From Kibdelosporangium philippinense (GTDB taxonomy: Bacteria; Actinomycetota; Actinomycetes; Mycobacteriales; Pseudonocardiaceae), in contig NZ_JAJVCN010000005.1 of NCBI RefSeq assembly GCF_021390435.2, forward strand, positions 449,501 through 513,500: DNA of 64,000 bases. The letters run 5' to 3'. Shown here piece by piece: positions 8,057 through 18,319 of the stretch. The notes below the pieces were generated by a model. It did no database searches. It was not told where the DNA came from and saw only the letters and a list, made by a program, of their open reading frames with translations. The number at the start of each line of letters is the position of its first letter. Position 1 is the stretch's first letter. Both the position numbers and the translations under genes were made by a program.

Positions 8057-9793
8057 ATGGCCTTCTCCGTCCAGATGCCGGCCCTCGGTGAGAGCGTCAC
8101 CGAAGGCACGGTCACCCGATGGCTGAAGCAGGTGGGCGACACCGTCGAGGTCGACGAGCCCTTGCTGGAAGTCTCGACCGACAAGGTCGACACCGAGATC
8201 CCGTCGCCCGCGGCCGGTGTGCTCGAGCGCATCGTCGCCCAGGAGGACGAGACCGTCGAGATCGGCGCGGAACTCGCCGTGATCGGCGACGGCAGTGGCG
8301 GCGGGAACTCCGCGCCCGCGCCCCAGGAATCGGCGCAGCAGCAGGAGGAAGCTCCGGCTCCGGAGCCTGAGCCCGAGCCGGAACCAGAGCCCGAGCCTGC
8401 CCCGCAGGCCGCGGCGCCGTCGTCCGGTGGTGGTTCGGCGTCCGGTACGCCGGTGACGATGCCGGAGCTCGGTGAGAGCGTCACCGAGGGCACCGTGACC
8501 CGCTGGCTCAAGCAGGTCGGCGACTCGGTCGCGGTCGACGAGCCGCTGCTCGAGGTTTCCACGGACAAGGTGGACACCGAGATCCCGTCCCCGGTGGCAG
8601 GCACGCTGCTGGAGATCACCGCGGCCGAGGACGAGACCGTCGAGGTCGGTGCTCAGCTCGCGGTCGTCGGTTCGGCTGACGCGGCCCCTGCCCCGGCTCC
8701 CGCGCCCAAGGCTCCTGAGCCCAAGCCAGAGCCGAAGCCGGAACCCAAGCCCGAGCCGGTCGCTCAGGCACCCGCTCCTGCTCCGGCACCCGCGCCCAAG
8801 CCCGCTCCGGCTCCTGCGCCCGCCCCGCAGCCCGCTGCGGTCAACGGCAGCAACGAGGCGCCGTACGTGACGCCGCTGGTGCGCAAGCTGGCGTCGGAGA
8901 ACGGCATCGACCTGTCCAAGGTGACCGGTACTGGTGTCGGCGGCCGGATCCGCAAGCAGGACGTGCTCGCGGCGGTCGAGGCCGCCAAGAAGCCCGCGCC
9001 TGCCCCGGCTCCCGCTGCCGCCCCGGCAGCGCCGGCGCCGTCGGCGGCCCCTTCGGCCGATGCCGCGGCTCTGCGTGGCAAGACCGAGAAGCTGCCGCGG
9101 CTTCGTCAGATCGTCGCGCAGCGCACCCGCGAGTCGCTCGCGGTCTCGGCTCAGCTCACCCAGCTGTTCGAGGTCGACGTCACCAAGATCGCGCGGCTGC
9201 GCGGCCAGGCCAAGGATTCGTTCCTTGCCCGTGAGGGCGTCAAGCTGACGTTCCTGCCGTTCTTCGCCAAGGCGACGGTCGAGGCGCTCAAGCAGCACCC
9301 GAAGCTCAACGCGTCGATCAACGAGGAGGCCAAGGAGGTCACCTACCACGGTGCCGAGCACTTGGGCATCGCGATCGACACCGAGAAGGGCCTGCTGAAC
9401 GCGGTCATCCACAACGCGGGTGACCTGAACCTGACCGGTCTCGCGCACAAGATCGCCGACCTTGCCGCCCGTGCCCGGTCGAACAAGATCAAGCCGGACG
9501 AGCTGGCAGGCGGGACGTTCTCGCTGACCAACCTCGGCACCGCGGGCGCGCTGTCGGACACCCCGATCATCCTGCAGCCGCAGGTGGGCATTCTGGGTGT
9601 CGGCGCGGTCGTCAAGCGTCCGGTCGTGATCACCGACGAGAACGGCGCGGACTCCATCGCGATCCGTTCGATGGTCTACCTGTCGCTGACCTACGACCAC
9701 CGCCTGGTGGACGGTGCGGACGCCGGTCGTTTCCTGACGACGATCAAGCGTCGCTTGCAGGAAGGCAACTTCGAGGCCGAGCTCGGCCTCTAA
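8057..9793 (+). CDS. sucB: 2-oxoacid dehydrogenase E2, dihydrolipoamide acyltransferase with two lipoyl domains
   Basis: This is the 578-residue core of the pyruvate/2-oxoglutarate dehydrogenase complexes. Lipoyl domain 1 covers about residues 3-78 with lipoylated Lys43 in the STDKVDTE motif. Lipoyl domain 2 covers about 131-206 with Lys171 in the same motif. They are joined by flexible linkers of Glu-Pro, Lys-Pro-Glu and Pro-Ala repeats. A peripheral-subunit (E3) binding domain spans about 268-305, followed by another Pro-Ala linker and the acyltransferase domain (about 345-578) with [11 protein letters not shown] near the end. The ATG at 8057 is preceded by GAGGAG. In actinobacteria this protein (DlaT in M. 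tuberculosis) serves the pyruvate complex too. A perfect hairpin followed by T residues ends the unit. Confidence 0.95.
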   Translation: MAFSVQMPALGESVTEGTVTRWLKQVGDTVEVDEPLLEVSTDKVDTEIPSPAAGVLERIVAQEDETVEIGAELAVIGDGSGGGNSAPAPQESAQQQEEAPAPEPEPEPEPEPEPAPQAAAPSSGGGSASGTPVTMPELGESVTEGTVTRWLKQVGDSVAVDEPLLEVSTDKVDTEIPSPVAGTLLEITAAEDETVEVGAQLAVVGSADAAPAPAPAPKAPEPKPEPKPEPKPEPVAQAPAPAPAPAPKPAPAPAPAPQPAAVNGSNEAPYVTPLVRKLASENGIDLSKVTGTGVGGRIRKQDVLAAVEAAKKPAPAPAPAAAPAAPAPSAAPSADAAALRGKTEKLPRLRQIVAQRTRESLAVSAQLTQLFEVDVTKIARLRGQAKDSFLAREGVKLTFLPFFAKATVEALKQHPKLNASINEEAKEVTYHGAEHLGIAIDTEKGLLNAVIHNAGDLNLTGLAHKIADLAARARSNKIKPDELAGGTFSLTNLGTAGALSDTPIILQPQVGILGVGAVVKRPVVITDENGADSIAIRSMVYLSLTYDHRLVDGADAGRFLTTIKRRLQEGNFEAELGL

Positions 9794-9805
9794 ACCCGCA
9801 GGTCA

Positions 9806-9857
9806 CCCCTCGTGAGTGGTTATGCGTGTTAGAACACGCATAACCACTCACGAGGGG
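9806..9857. terminator. Perfect 25-bp-arm palindrome plus T-tract after sucB (GTGAGTGGTTAT repeat, copy 1)
   Basis: Two 25-base arms (9806-9830 and 9833-9857) are exact reverse complements with only AG between them, and TTTTTG follows directly. This is an intrinsic terminator for lpdA-sucB and the most perfect member of a five-copy intergenic family in this window whose arm contains GTGAGTGGTTAT. Confidence 0.88.
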
Positions 9858-9915
9858 TTTTTGTCCTGACGTTCGGACCTAGCTGGCGTTGTCTGCCCTT
9901 TGCCACGCTCGGTGC

Positions 9916-11430
9916 ATGAAAGTTCTCACAGCGTTGACAGCAAGCCTGTTGATGGCCCTGACTGTGCAGGACGCCTCGGCGGCGGTGGAAACCGCGCAGC
10001 AGCAAGGGGCGGAGGAAGTACGACTTGCGCCCGCGGCGAAGAACGTGCGGCTGCGGAAAACCCTCCCCGGCACCGAGCGCGCGATCTCGATCGCGTTCGC
10101 CCAGTACGGCCGCCAGGATGTGGCGTTCGTCAGCAGCGAATCCGGCCTGCAGACGTTCGACGTGACCGATGTCGACAACCCGAAGTTCCTCGACCACCTG
10201 ACAAAGCAGGAAATGGCGTTGCCCGGCGACGACCCGTCGCAACGCTTCTGGGAGAACGAGGACATCAACGTCGACCCGAAGCGCAAACTCGCTTTCCTTG
10301 CCCGCGAAGTGAATTCCTTCGGCCGTGCGCTGCCGGGAGACCGCCCGACGGGCAACTACATCGTCTCCGCGGTGAACCCGGCCGACCTGAAGATCCTGTC
10401 GTTCCACCGGCAGAACACCGGCCACACCTCAACATGCATCAACGACTGCCAATACCTCTGGACAGCGGGGCGTGACCGTTCGGCCGACAACATCGGCCGG
10501 ATCTTCGTCACGGACCTGCGCGATCCCCGTAACCCCAAGGAATTGCCGGTCTCGGTGGATGTCCGCGGCGCGGGCAAGATCACGCACGACGTCCAAGTAG
10601 ACGCGATGGGAATCGCCTGGGTGGCAGGCGACGACGGAACCCGCGGCTACTGGACCGACGGCTGGCACAGAGATCCGTTGACGGGCAAGGTCCGCGAAGC
10701 AACAGCGGCCGACCCGGTGCCGTACGCGGGCGGCAACGTCCCGAAGATCGACATGCCAACTCGGTTCACGCACAACTCATTCCGCCCAGTCGGCCGGACC
10801 CTGCTCGACGGCCCACGGCCGACACGCGAAAACCCAGCAGGAAGCCTGTTACTGCACACCGAGGAAGCCTTCGGCTCCTCAACATGCAAAGACCAGGGCC
10901 GCTTCGTCATCTCCTCCCTGCAAGGAACGGAGAATGGCGAAGGCTGGGGCAGCACGCCGAAGGAGATGAAGACGGTCGGAGTCTGGAGCCCAGACGACCA
11001 GGAAGGCACATTGCCTGGCAACGTCACATGTTCCGCGCACTACTTCGACGTGCAGAACCGAGTCGTCGCCTATTCCTGGTACGAGCAGGGAACACGATTC
11101 ATCGACATCTCGAACCCAGCCAAGCCGATCCAGATCGGATACTGGCGCCCAGACGCAGCAACCTCATGGGCACCCTACTGGCACAAAGGAAACGTCTTCG
11201 TCGCCGACATCGTGCGCGGTGTGGAGATCGTGTCGCTGACCAAGGGCGCCTATGAAGCCCAGGAAAGCGGAACGAACGTGCAGCTCGTGACAAGCGGCCC
11301 AGTAAAGGTGAAGCTGACGGCAGACACCCCACGGCGCCTGCCCCTCATGCCCCACCCAGACTACGGCTACGCCTGCCCGATGATCGCGGGCCGCGACAGC
11401 GGCTCCTGCAGCCCCAGCAGCTGCTGCTGA
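9916..11430 (+). CDS. Secreted LVIVD-repeat (beta-propeller-like) protein
   Basis: The 504-residue protein starts with a Sec signal peptide: basic MKVLTALTAS, a hydrophobic core, and a probable cut after about residue 22 in the DASA-AVE region. The mature part has repeated segments such as VAFVSSESGLQTFDVTDVDN and RFIDISNPAKPIQIGYW, which are the LVIVD-type blades of a predicted propeller. The last 20 residues hold four Cys (DSGSCSPSSCC), an unusual tail that could form disulfides or bind metal. The ATG at 9916 was chosen over 9889 because it starts the signal peptide cleanly. It stands alone between two palindromic repeats. No catalytic role is evident. Confidence 0.8.
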   Translation: MKVLTALTASLLMALTVQDASAAVETAQQQGAEEVRLAPAAKNVRLRKTLPGTERAISIAFAQYGRQDVAFVSSESGLQTFDVTDVDNPKFLDHLTKQEMALPGDDPSQRFWENEDINVDPKRKLAFLAREVNSFGRALPGDRPTGNYIVSAVNPADLKILSFHRQNTGHTSTCINDCQYLWTAGRDRSADNIGRIFVTDLRDPRNPKELPVSVDVRGAGKITHDVQVDAMGIAWVAGDDGTRGYWTDGWHRDPLTGKVREATAADPVPYAGGNVPKIDMPTRFTHNSFRPVGRTLLDGPRPTRENPAGSLLLHTEEAFGSSTCKDQGRFVISSLQGTENGEGWGSTPKEMKTVGVWSPDDQEGTLPGNVTCSAHYFDVQNRVVAYSWYEQGTRFIDISNPAKPIQIGYWRPDAATSWAPYWHKGNVFVADIVRGVEIVSLTKGAYEAQESGTNVQLVTSGPVKVKLTADTPRRLPLMPHPDYGYACPMIAGRDSGSCSPSSCC

Positions 11431-11434
11431 AAGT

Positions 11435-11482
11435 CCTCGTGAGTGGTTATCCGCGTTAGAACACGGATAACCACTCACGAGG
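11435..11482. repeat. GTGAGTGGTTAT palindrome, copy 2
   Basis: Arms of about 23 bases with one mismatch (CGCGTT against AACACG) surround the same AG centre as copy 1. It sits between the convergent LVIVD gene and the broken permease, and overlaps the 3' end of the permease reading frame, so it can end transcription from both sides. Confidence 0.8.
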
Positions 11483-12572
11483 GTTCGAGGGCGGCGGCTG
11501 GGTGCTCTGGTTGCTCGAAGGTGGTCTCCCCACGGCCGCGGATCAAGCCGAGCGCGCCTGCGATCACGTAACCGATTCCGCCAAGCAGCAACGAGTTGAC
11601 GGCGGGAATGCCCCACCAGCGGAAGTGTTCGGACAGCCAGCCGATGGTCGATGCCGCCAGCCAGATCAGGATCGTCGCGGGCACCCAGGTGGGTTCGGTG
11701 TCCGGTAGCCGCCCGAGCGCACGGGACGCGTCGAGCTGCGGACGCCAACGTTTCACGATGAAGTACTCGGCGACCATGATCCCGGCGATGGGCGGGGTCA
11801 GCACGCCGAGCAGGGTCAGGAAATCGGTGAACGCGCCCAGAATCCCCGCCGCCGCCGCGATGCTGCCGAGCACACCGGTCACAATGGTCACCCGGACTCG
11901 GTTGAGCCGGACTCGGAACAGGGATTCGACGGCGCTGAGCGTGCCGAGGGCGCAGGAGTACAGATTCCAGTTGTTGATCTTCACGGTCGCTGGGACCAGG
12001 ATGATCACCCCGGCGACACCGGAGGACGCGGTGATGATGGCGATCACGTCGGACGTCTTCACCGCGTAGGCGAGCAGGACCCCGGCCAGTCCGAGCACGT
12101 ATTCGCCGAGCGAGACCCCGATCAGCGTCTGTTTCACGACATCGCCTGTGCTGCGGTTGAAGCGGGTCATGTCCGGGGTGACGACAGCGCCGATGATGTA
12201 CGAGCCCGCGACGATCGTCGCCCCGGTGGCGATGGACATTTCGGTGCCGAAAGGCGGGGAGGCGGTGAGGTCGGCGAAGCTGTGCTGGGAGATTTGCACG
12301 GTCATGGCCCAGCCAGCGAGGCCAAGGAAGGCTGGCACGGTGATGAATGCGGTCCAGCCCATCGCCGGGAACTCGCGCAGCACCAGCATTGTCACGCCCA
12401 ATCCGGTGATCAGGCACCATGCCCACAACGGGATTGCCGGGACCATCGAATGCAAGCCTTCGGCGAAGACCGCCGTCTGGATGCCGAACCAGCCGAACAG
12501 GCTCACCGTGATGACCAGTCCGATGAGCGTCGAACCGTAGCGGCCGAACCCGGTCCACCGGGTCAGCAGGAC
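11475..12572 (-). pseudogene. codB: NCS1-family cytosine/purine permease remnant, N-terminus missing and fused to hyuA
   Basis: About 365 residues of a nucleobase:cation symporter-1 permease remain, starting at LLTRWTGFGRYGSTLIGLVI and keeping about ten hydrophobic helices and typical segments such as VVTPDMTRFNRS and INNWNLYSCALG. The first 70-90 residues expected for the family, including helix 1 and part of helix 2 with substrate-contact residues, are missing. In their place the frame runs directly into hydantoinase sequence without a stop. The likely event is an in-frame deletion that removed the 3' end of hyuA and the 5' end of codB. The product cannot be a normal transporter; whether the fusion is translated is unknown. 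Confidence 0.8.
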
Positions 12573-13294
12573 CTCGGCGATGACGTGATCGGCGTGGGCC
12601 AGTGCCTGGGCGAGTGCGTCGGTGGCGTTCACCGGATGTGAGCCGAAGCGGGCACGTCCTCGGGCCACGGCCGCATCGGACAGCGTGGCTTGCTGCCCGC
12701 CGAAGATCAGTGCCTCTTGCGGCAGCCGGTAACCGACGCTGTCCGGACCGACGTGCACCCGGCCGTCATCGCCTAGCCGGACGGTGCTTCCGCCGCCGAT
12801 GGCGATGCTGACCAGGTCAGGCATGCGGAAGTTGGTGGCGATCCCGCCAATCCGGACGCCAAGCGCGGATTCCCGTGGGAAACCGTTGGTCAGTACGCCG
12901 ATATCCGTTGACGTCCCGCCGACATCGACGACGAGCGCGTCCTTGACACCGGTCAGGAACGCTCCGCCACGGATGCTGTTGGCCGGACCGCTGCCGATTG
13001 TCAGTACTGGCAAGTGCTTGGCGTGGTCGAGCGCCATCAGGTGCCGTCGTTCTGTGCGAAGTAGACGATCGCGCCGCCGAGTCCGTTGGCGTCCAGTGCG
13101 GCGGTCAGTGCCTGCGTCACGCCATGGGCCGCTCCGACGAGAGCTTCGTTGAGGACCGTCGCGTTCTCTCGTTCCAGCAGGCCCAACGTGCCGATCTCGT
13201 GGCTCAGCGAGGCATGCACATCAGGTCCGAGCTCGCTCTGCACGACTTGCGCCGCGGCCAGTTCGTGATCGGCGGTGACCGGGGCGATCGCCAC
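12573..13294 (-). pseudogene. hyuA: Hydantoinase/oxoprolinase A remnant, truncated at both ends and frameshifted
   Basis: Two abutting frames together encode the middle of a HyuA-type ATP-dependent hydantoinase. The first (13037-13294) ends YFAQNDGT-stop; the second restarts MALDHAKHLP and continues with TIGSGPANSIRGG, VVDVGGTSTDIG and RIGGIATNFRMPDLVSIAIG. The two overlap as TGATG, and one extra base there (ACC-CTG-ATG) restores the family sequence DGTLMALDH, so a single-base deletion is indicated. The N-terminal 150 or so residues are lost where the frame meets the PucR remnant, and the C-terminus is lost where it fuses to codB. Divergent orientation to pucR suggests one deletion removed both promoters. 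Confidence 0.8.
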
Positions 13295-13475
13295 ACTGCA
13301 GGTCTATCTGGATGAACAAGGATCGCACATCCGTGCGGCAGAACGGTTGCACGTGCACCGCAACGCGGTTGCCTACCGGATGCGGCAGACCAGCGGCCTG
13401 CTCGAGGTCGATCTCGACGACCCCGAGCAACGCCTAGCCCTTCACTTGGCCTGCCGCGCCCGGCTCTTGCGGTGA
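13275..13475 (+). pseudogene. 3' remnant of a PucR/CdaR-type regulator gene
   Basis: The frame encodes only the C-terminal helix-turn-helix of a PucR-family activator: TLQVYLDEQGSHIRAAERL, then HVHRNAVAYRMRQ and DPEQRLALHLACRARLLR at the end. This corresponds to the last 55-60 residues of proteins that are normally 400-550 long. Everything upstream is replaced by antisense hyuA sequence. PucR-type proteins commonly activate purine or hydantoin catabolism and lie divergent to their targets, which fits the hyuA-codB remnants. The stop at 13473-13475 is intact and abuts the pepA 3' end. Confidence 0.75.
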
Positions 13476-13476
13476 T

Positions 13477-14955
13477 TCAGCCGTTCTCGGCGATGTCCGC
13501 GAGCACGGCCGCGATCGTCCTGACCGGAACGCCTGTGCCACCACGGGTTGTGTAGCCGAACGCGCCGCCGCTGTTGTACGCCGGGCCCGCCACGTCGATG
13601 TGCGCCCACTCGAGGCCGTCCGCCACGAACTCCTTCAGGAACAGGCCTGCCGCGAGCATTCCGCCCCACCGGTGGCCGGTGACGTTGGCAAGGTCGGCAA
13701 CCCGGGAGTCCAAATCGGACCGGAGCTCGTCCGGCAGCGGCATCGCCCACGCGTTCTCGCCGACGGCCTGGCCAATGGTGGCCACCCGGTCACGGAAGGC
13801 GTCCGAGCCCATCACGCCGGACGTGCGCTTGCCCAGCGCGACAACCTGCGCGCCGGTCAGGGTCGCGGTCTCGATCAGGTAGTCCGGGTTGTCCTCGCCC
13901 GCGCGCACGATCGCGTCGGCCAGGATCAACCGGCCCTCGGCGTCGGTGTTCAGGACCTCAACCGTCTTGCCGCCGTACATCGTCAGCACGTCACCCGGGC
14001 GGTACGAGGTACCCGACGGCATGTTCTCCGCGATCGGCACGGTCGCGATCACTTCAAGCGGGAACTTCAGCTTGGCCGCCAACACGACCGCCGCGACCAC
14101 AGCCGCCGCGCCTGACATGTCCGAGGTCATCTCGTCCATTCCGGCCGCTGGCTTGATCGAGATGCCGCCGGTGTCGAACGTGATGCCCTTGCCGACCAGC
14201 GCGACCTTCTTCGAGGCCTTGGGTCCCTTGTAGGACAGGCGAACCAGCCGCGGCAGCCGCGACGATCCGGTGCCCACGCTCAGGATGCCGCCGTAGCCGC
14301 CCTTACGCAGCGCCTTCTCGTCGAGCACCTCGACCGTCAGGCCCGCTGCCTCACCGAGCTCGACTGCCCGGGCGGCGAATGATGCCGGGTAGAGGTCGTT
14401 GGGCGGGGTGTTGATCAGGTCACGCGCGGTCGCCACAGCCTCGGCGATCGCGGTCGCTGCCTTCAGCGTTGCCTTGTTGTCCTTGTTGTTCGCCGCGGAA
14501 AAGTCCACGCGGCCGACCGGACCGTCACCGGAGTCCGATTTGTACTGGGTGAAGGCGTACGCGCCCAGCACGGTTCCTTCGATCGCGGCCTGCAAGTCCA
14601 CCAGGGACAGGAAGTTGTGCGCACGCTTCACGCCGGTCAACGCGCGAGCCGCGGCACCGGCTGCGCGGCGGACCTGCTCGGGCGTGGGGTCGGCCTTGCC
14701 GAGACCAACCGCGAGCACCACACCGGCTTTGAGCTTGCCGAGAGTGGGGACTTTCACCGTTTCTTCGGCTTTGCCGGTCGCCCCGAGGCTGGTCAGGATT
14801 TCGACAAGCGATCCGTCGAACACGGCGTCAACGGCCTCGCCACCCGGAGCGAGGGTGAAGCCTCCGCCGTCCTGCTGCACTGTCCCGACCACTACGACGT
14901 CGGCGGTGATGTCGGTGGCTGCGTTGTCGGACAGGGCGAGTTTGGGGGCGGTCAC
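13477..14955 (-). CDS. pepA: Leucyl aminopeptidase (M17)
   Basis: This 492-residue cytosolic aminopeptidase removes N-terminal residues from peptides using two metal ions. The catalytic C-terminal half contains [16 protein letters not shown] (metal-binding Lys/Asp near residues 255-270), [10 protein letters not shown], and the family signature [13 protein letters not shown] (near residues 335-347), which supplies metal-ligand Asp and Glu and the catalytic Arg. The N-terminal domain is the usual variable one. It stands alone on the minus strand, downstream of no obvious operon partner. In M. tuberculosis pepB holds the same place between ilvE/gcvT and sucB. Confidence 0.95.
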   Translation of the reverse strand: MTAPKLALSDNAATDITADVVVVGTVQQDGGGFTLAPGGEAVDAVFDGSLVEILTSLGATGKAEETVKVPTLGKLKAGVVLAVGLGKADPTPEQVRRAAGAAARALTGVKRAHNFLSLVDLQAAIEGTVLGAYAFTQYKSDSGDGPVGRVDFSAANNKDNKATLKAATAIAEAVATARDLINTPPNDLYPASFAARAVELGEAAGLTVEVLDEKALRKGGYGGILSVGTGSSRLPRLVRLSYKGPKASKKVALVGKGITFDTGGISIKPAAGMDEMTSDMSGAAAVVAAVVLAAKLKFPLEVIATVPIAENMPSGTSYRPGDVLTMYGGKTVEVLNTDAEGRLILADAIVRAGEDNPDYLIETATLTGAQVVALGKRTSGVMGSDAFRDRVATIGQAVGENAWAMPLPDELRSDLDSRVADLANVTGHRWGGMLAAGLFLKEFVADGLEWAHIDVAGPAYNSGGAFGYTTRGGTGVPVRTIAAVLADIAENG

Positions 14956-15096
14956 TGGCTACTCCTCGTCGGGACGGTTGTTGACGCATGCTAACGACCT
15001 CACCCGGAGTTGTGACTCGCCAGGGTGATGCATTAAACGAGTGAACCAAGTGGCGGCCTGTTCCTGTTCACCGGGCCGGTCTGACACTGTGTCCGG

Positions 15097-16338
15097 GTGC
15101 AACACGCCGTCCCCGACCGGCTGAAGGTGACTGCCGGAGTGGTGCCTGGACTCTCCGCGATGCTGGGGGCTGGGCTACTGGTCGCCATCTCGCCCGCGGC
15201 GGCCGCGGCCGGGAGCTGGCTGCTGCTCGGCATCGTCATCGCGTTCATCGCAGCGCTGTGCGGCGCGTTCTCCACTTCGGACCAGTCGCGCCGGTTCATC
15301 GGGATCGGCGGTGGCTACCTCTACAGCCGCCATCAGCTGGGCGTTCTGCCTGGCCGGATGGCGGGCAGCACGGCATTGGTGGGCCGGATCGTGGCGGGCG
15401 CTGCGATCGCGGGCACGTTCGGTGTGTATGTGGTTCCGCAGCATCCGGTGATGGCCGCGATCGTGGTCAGCCTCATCGCCGCCGCAGCCGACGCGCTCGG
15501 CGTACGGCCGTCTCGTGGCGTCACGCTCGCCGTGCTGCTCATCACGCTGGTCGGGTTGGCGTTGTTCGTGGCCGTGGCGTTTGCCATCGCGCCACCGGAG
15601 GCGTTACCGCTGCCCGCAGACGTCGAAGGCACGGACAACCCGGGCGGGCTGCTCGCCGCGGCCGGGCTGATGTTCTTCGGTTTCCTTGGGTTCGAGCAGG
15701 TCACGTCCTCCTCCGAGGCGGAGTACTCGGTCCGTCAGTTGCACGTGGCCATCCCGGTGATGATGGTCGGCACGCTGGTGGCCACCGTCGCGGTCGCCGG
15801 AGCCGCATTGCACCAGCTCGGTGGCCCCAGGCTGGCGCTGTCGCCCGCACCGCTCATGGACGCCCTCGCGGCCGCGGACGCCCAGTCCATACAGCCGCTG
15901 ATCGCCGGTGTCGCCGGTATCGCGACGCTGTTCGGTCTGCTGACGGCGATCGGTTCGATCAGGCGCACGCTCGGCGCGATGGCTGAGTTCTCCGACGTCC
16001 CTCCCGCGTTGGCGATCGTCGGCTCGCGTGGCGTTTCCGCGCCCGCTGCTGTGCTCAGCGGTGCTGCGGTGGCTGTCGCCGCGGCGTTGCTCAACCCGCC
16101 ACAGGCCGTCGGCGTTGCCACGTGCCTGCTGCTCTTCTACTACGCGTTCACCAACGCCGCCGCCCGGCTGCTCATGGACCGCGAACGCACGTGGCCGCGT
16201 CGCGCGGCGTGCTTCGGGCTCGGGTTCTCCGTGCTCATCGGGATGAACATGTCGGTGAAGTACCTGGTCGTCGTGGTGCTCGTGATGGTCGTCGGCTGCG
16301 TCGCCGGCGCCATCACGTCGAGGTACGCCAGAAAGTAG
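15097..16338 (+). CDS. APC-superfamily amino acid permease
   Basis: This is an integral membrane protein of 413 residues with about eleven to twelve hydrophobic helices and no other domain. The early motif GVVPGLSAMLGAGLLVAISP resembles the helix-1 GxG substrate-binding break of amino acid-polyamine-organocation transporters, and FFGFLGFEQVTSSSEAE matches the helix-6 region of the same superfamily. It starts at a GTG 141 bases after the divergent pepA start. It is shorter than the usual 450-500 residues, mainly in the loops. The substrate is not readable. The DUF2269 gene follows after 20 bases, so the two are likely co-transcribed. Confidence 0.85.
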   Translation: MQHAVPDRLKVTAGVVPGLSAMLGAGLLVAISPAAAAAGSWLLLGIVIAFIAALCGAFSTSDQSRRFIGIGGGYLYSRHQLGVLPGRMAGSTALVGRIVAGAAIAGTFGVYVVPQHPVMAAIVVSLIAAAADALGVRPSRGVTLAVLLITLVGLALFVAVAFAIAPPEALPLPADVEGTDNPGGLLAAAGLMFFGFLGFEQVTSSSEAEYSVRQLHVAIPVMMVGTLVATVAVAGAALHQLGGPRLALSPAPLMDALAAADAQSIQPLIAGVAGIATLFGLLTAIGSIRRTLGAMAEFSDVPPALAIVGSRGVSAPAAVLSGAAVAVAAALLNPPQAVGVATCLLLFYYAFTNAAARLLMDRERTWPRRAACFGLGFSVLIGMNMSVKYLVVVVLVMVVGCVAGAITSRYARK

Positions 16339-16358
16339 CCAACGTTTCAGGGGGCGTC

Positions 16359-16811
16359 ATGCGTGAGTTTCTGCTGCTCGGACACATCACCTTCGCCGCG
16401 ATCTGGATCGGCAGCCATATCGGCATGCTGGCCATCGGTTCCCGTGCCTTACGCGAGGGCCCGGAGCGCACCGTGCGGTTCATCAAGGACTCGGACTGGC
16501 TGGGCAACCGTCTGCAGGCCGTCTCGGCGATCCTCGCGCTGCTGTTCGGTATCGCGCTGGTCGTCGTGGTCGGCTTCTCGTTCGGCGACCTGTGGATTCT
16601 CCTTGGCTTGCTGGGTTTCGTGATCTTGCTGGTGATGGGAATCGGCTACCTCACGCCGCAGTCCCAGCGGATCCTCGCCGCCGCCGAGCAGTACGGCGCC
16701 GACGCGCCCGATGTCGTTGCCAAGATCAAGACCGTCCGGCGGGTGGCCATCGCGCAGGCCGCGGTGATGCTCCTGATTGTCCTCGACATGATCGCCAAGC
16801 CCGTCTTGTAA
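16359..16811 (+). CDS. DUF2269-like integral membrane protein
   Basis: This 150-residue protein has four hydrophobic segments: around residues 5-25, 50-75, 78-98 and 128-148. The first bears His and Trp ([15 protein letters not shown]), as in DUF2269 and CopD-like small membrane proteins, where such residues may bind haem or metal. The start ATG at 16359 follows GGGGG and opens directly into the first helix; a longer frame upstream is a shadow of the permease. gcvT follows only 10 bases later. Function is unknown. Confidence 0.75.
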   Translation: MREFLLLGHITFAAIWIGSHIGMLAIGSRALREGPERTVRFIKDSDWLGNRLQAVSAILALLFGIALVVVVGFSFGDLWILLGLLGFVILLVMGIGYLTPQSQRILAAAEQYGADAPDVVAKIKTVRRVAIAQAAVMLLIVLDMIAKPVL

Positions 16812-16821
16812 GTTCGCTGAC

Positions 16822-17913
16822 GTGACTGAGCAGCTGCTACGAGGGCCCTTGCACGACCTGCACGCGAGCCTTGAGGCCACCTTCGCCCCGTTCGGGGGCT
16901 GGGAGATGCCGATCCAGTACAAGACCGGTGTGGTCGCCGAGCACACGGCGGTCCGCGAGAACGTCGGCATCTTCGACGTGTCCCACCTCGGCAAGGTCAG
17001 GGTCACCGGCCCGGACGCGATGGGATTCGTCAACCGGTGCCTGACCAACGACCTGAACCGGATCGCACCCGGCAAGGCCCAGTACACGCTGTGCTGCACC
17101 GAGACCGGTGGCACGGTCGACGACATCATCGTCTACCTGGTCAGCCAGGAGGACGTCTTCCTGGTGCCGAACGCGGCCAACACCGCCGAGGTGGCGCGCA
17201 GGCTGATCGAGGCGGCGCCCGGGGACATCTCAGTCACCGACGAGCACCGGCAGCACGCCGTGCTGGCCGTGCAAGGCCCACGGTCGGCTGAGCTGCTCGA
17301 CGGCCTGGGCTTGCCGACCGAGCTGGAGTACATGGCGTACCGCGACGCAGAGTGGCGTGGCATCAAGGTGCGTGTGTGCCGCACGGGTTACACCGGCGAG
17401 CACGGCTACGAGCTCATCCCCCCGTGGGACGACGCGCCGGTCGTATGGGAGGCGCTGCGTGAGACGGGCGGCGTGCCGTGCGGCCTGGGCGCCCGCGACA
17501 CGCTGCGTACCGAAATGGGCTACCCGCTGCACGGCCACGAGCTGTCACTGGAAATCAGCCCGGTGCAGGCCGGGTCGACGTGGGCAGTCGGCTGGAAGAA
17601 GGACGAGTTCTGGGGCCGCGAGGCCCTCATCGAGGAGCGCAAGGACCCAGCGCGGCGGCTGCGCTGCCTGCGCGCGCTGGACCGTGGCGTTCCCCGTCCG
17701 GACATGCCTGTGCTGGACGCCGACGGCCAGCAGATCGGCGTGACGACGTCGGGCACGTTCTCCCCGACGCTCAAGACCGGGATCGCGCTGGCGCTCATCG
17801 ACACCGCGGCGGACGTCGAGCTCGGCAGCGAGGTCACGCTGGACGTGCGCGGCCGCAAGCTGCGCTGCGAGCTCGTGAAGGCGCCGTTCGTGCAGACCAA
17901 CGTCAAGAACTGA
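16822..17913 (+). CDS. gcvT: Glycine cleavage system T protein (aminomethyltransferase)
   Basis: GcvT transfers the methylene group from the H-protein aminomethyl-lipoyl arm to tetrahydrofolate, releasing ammonia. The 363-residue product has the folate-binding GcvT domain with the conserved opening [25 protein letters not shown], split here as residues 8-20 and onward, followed by [15 protein letters not shown] with the conserved Asp. Other family segments are [32 protein letters not shown] and the GCV_T C-terminal barrel. The start is GTG. The P and H protein genes are not here. Just after the stop a seven-codon frame (ATG overlapping TGA) repeats the last codons; it is probably meaningless. 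Confidence 0.95.
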   Translation: MTEQLLRGPLHDLHASLEATFAPFGGWEMPIQYKTGVVAEHTAVRENVGIFDVSHLGKVRVTGPDAMGFVNRCLTNDLNRIAPGKAQYTLCCTETGGTVDDIIVYLVSQEDVFLVPNAANTAEVARRLIEAAPGDISVTDEHRQHAVLAVQGPRSAELLDGLGLPTELEYMAYRDAEWRGIKVRVCRTGYTGEHGYELIPPWDDAPVVWEALRETGGVPCGLGARDTLRTEMGYPLHGHELSLEISPVQAGSTWAVGWKKDEFWGREALIEERKDPARRLRCLRALDRGVPRPDMPVLDADGQQIGVTTSGTFSPTLKTGIALALIDTAADVELGSEVTLDVRGRKLRCELVKAPFVQTNVKN

Positions 17914-17932
17914 TGGCTGTCAAGAACGAGAA

Positions 17933-18223
17933 CTAGATGCTGGCGAGCGCCGCGACGAACAAGATGACGCTGAGCACGAGGGTGAACACGAACGGCCCGC
18001 CCTCGACGTCACGCGGGAAGAACTTCTTGTTGTGCTTGCGGCGCCACCACACCGCCCACCACAGGGCGCCGAGCAGTCCGAGGATGACGCCGAAGACGCC
18101 GATCCACGCATAGCCGACCAGGACAAGCAGGCCGAGCCCGAACGGCATCAGCGCGCCGACGACGGCGACCCGGAAGTCCGAGCCCGTGCCCGCGCTCACC
18201 GCGTTGGGTTGAGAGTTCGCCAC
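17933..18223 (-). CDS. Small two-helix membrane protein, conserved hypothetical
   Basis: The 96-residue protein has a hydrophilic N-terminus, two membrane helices (about residues 20-58, possibly read as a hairpin) and a third at the C-terminus (VFTLVLSVILFVAALASI). A basic stretch WWRRKHNKKFFPRDVEGG lies between them. The GTG at 18223 gives MANSQPNAVSAG; a longer frame upstream overlaps the ilvE promoter and is unlikely. It is convergent with gcvT and divergent from ilvE. I do not recognise a functional family. Confidence 0.7.
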   Translation of the reverse strand: MANSQPNAVSAGTGSDFRVAVVGALMPFGLGLLVLVGYAWIGVFGVILGLLGALWWAVWWRRKHNKKFFPRDVEGGPFVFTLVLSVILFVAALASI

Positions 18224-18319
18224 GCCGCCATCGTAGTGGCCGTGGCCAGGACGTACCCGAAAGTAGGACGTCCGATCCTCGGGATACGGATTTTCTTCGA
18301 AGCTAACGACGACTAACGT

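Noticed and set aside
11475-13037. A deliberate hydantoinase-permease fusion protein
   Set aside because: The permease lacks its first helices, the hydantoinase lacks both ends, and the adjoining frame shows a one-base deletion, so decay is the simpler reading.
17913-17936. Seven-codon frame overlapping the gcvT stop
   Set aside because: It only repeats the last gcvT codons and has no supporting signal.
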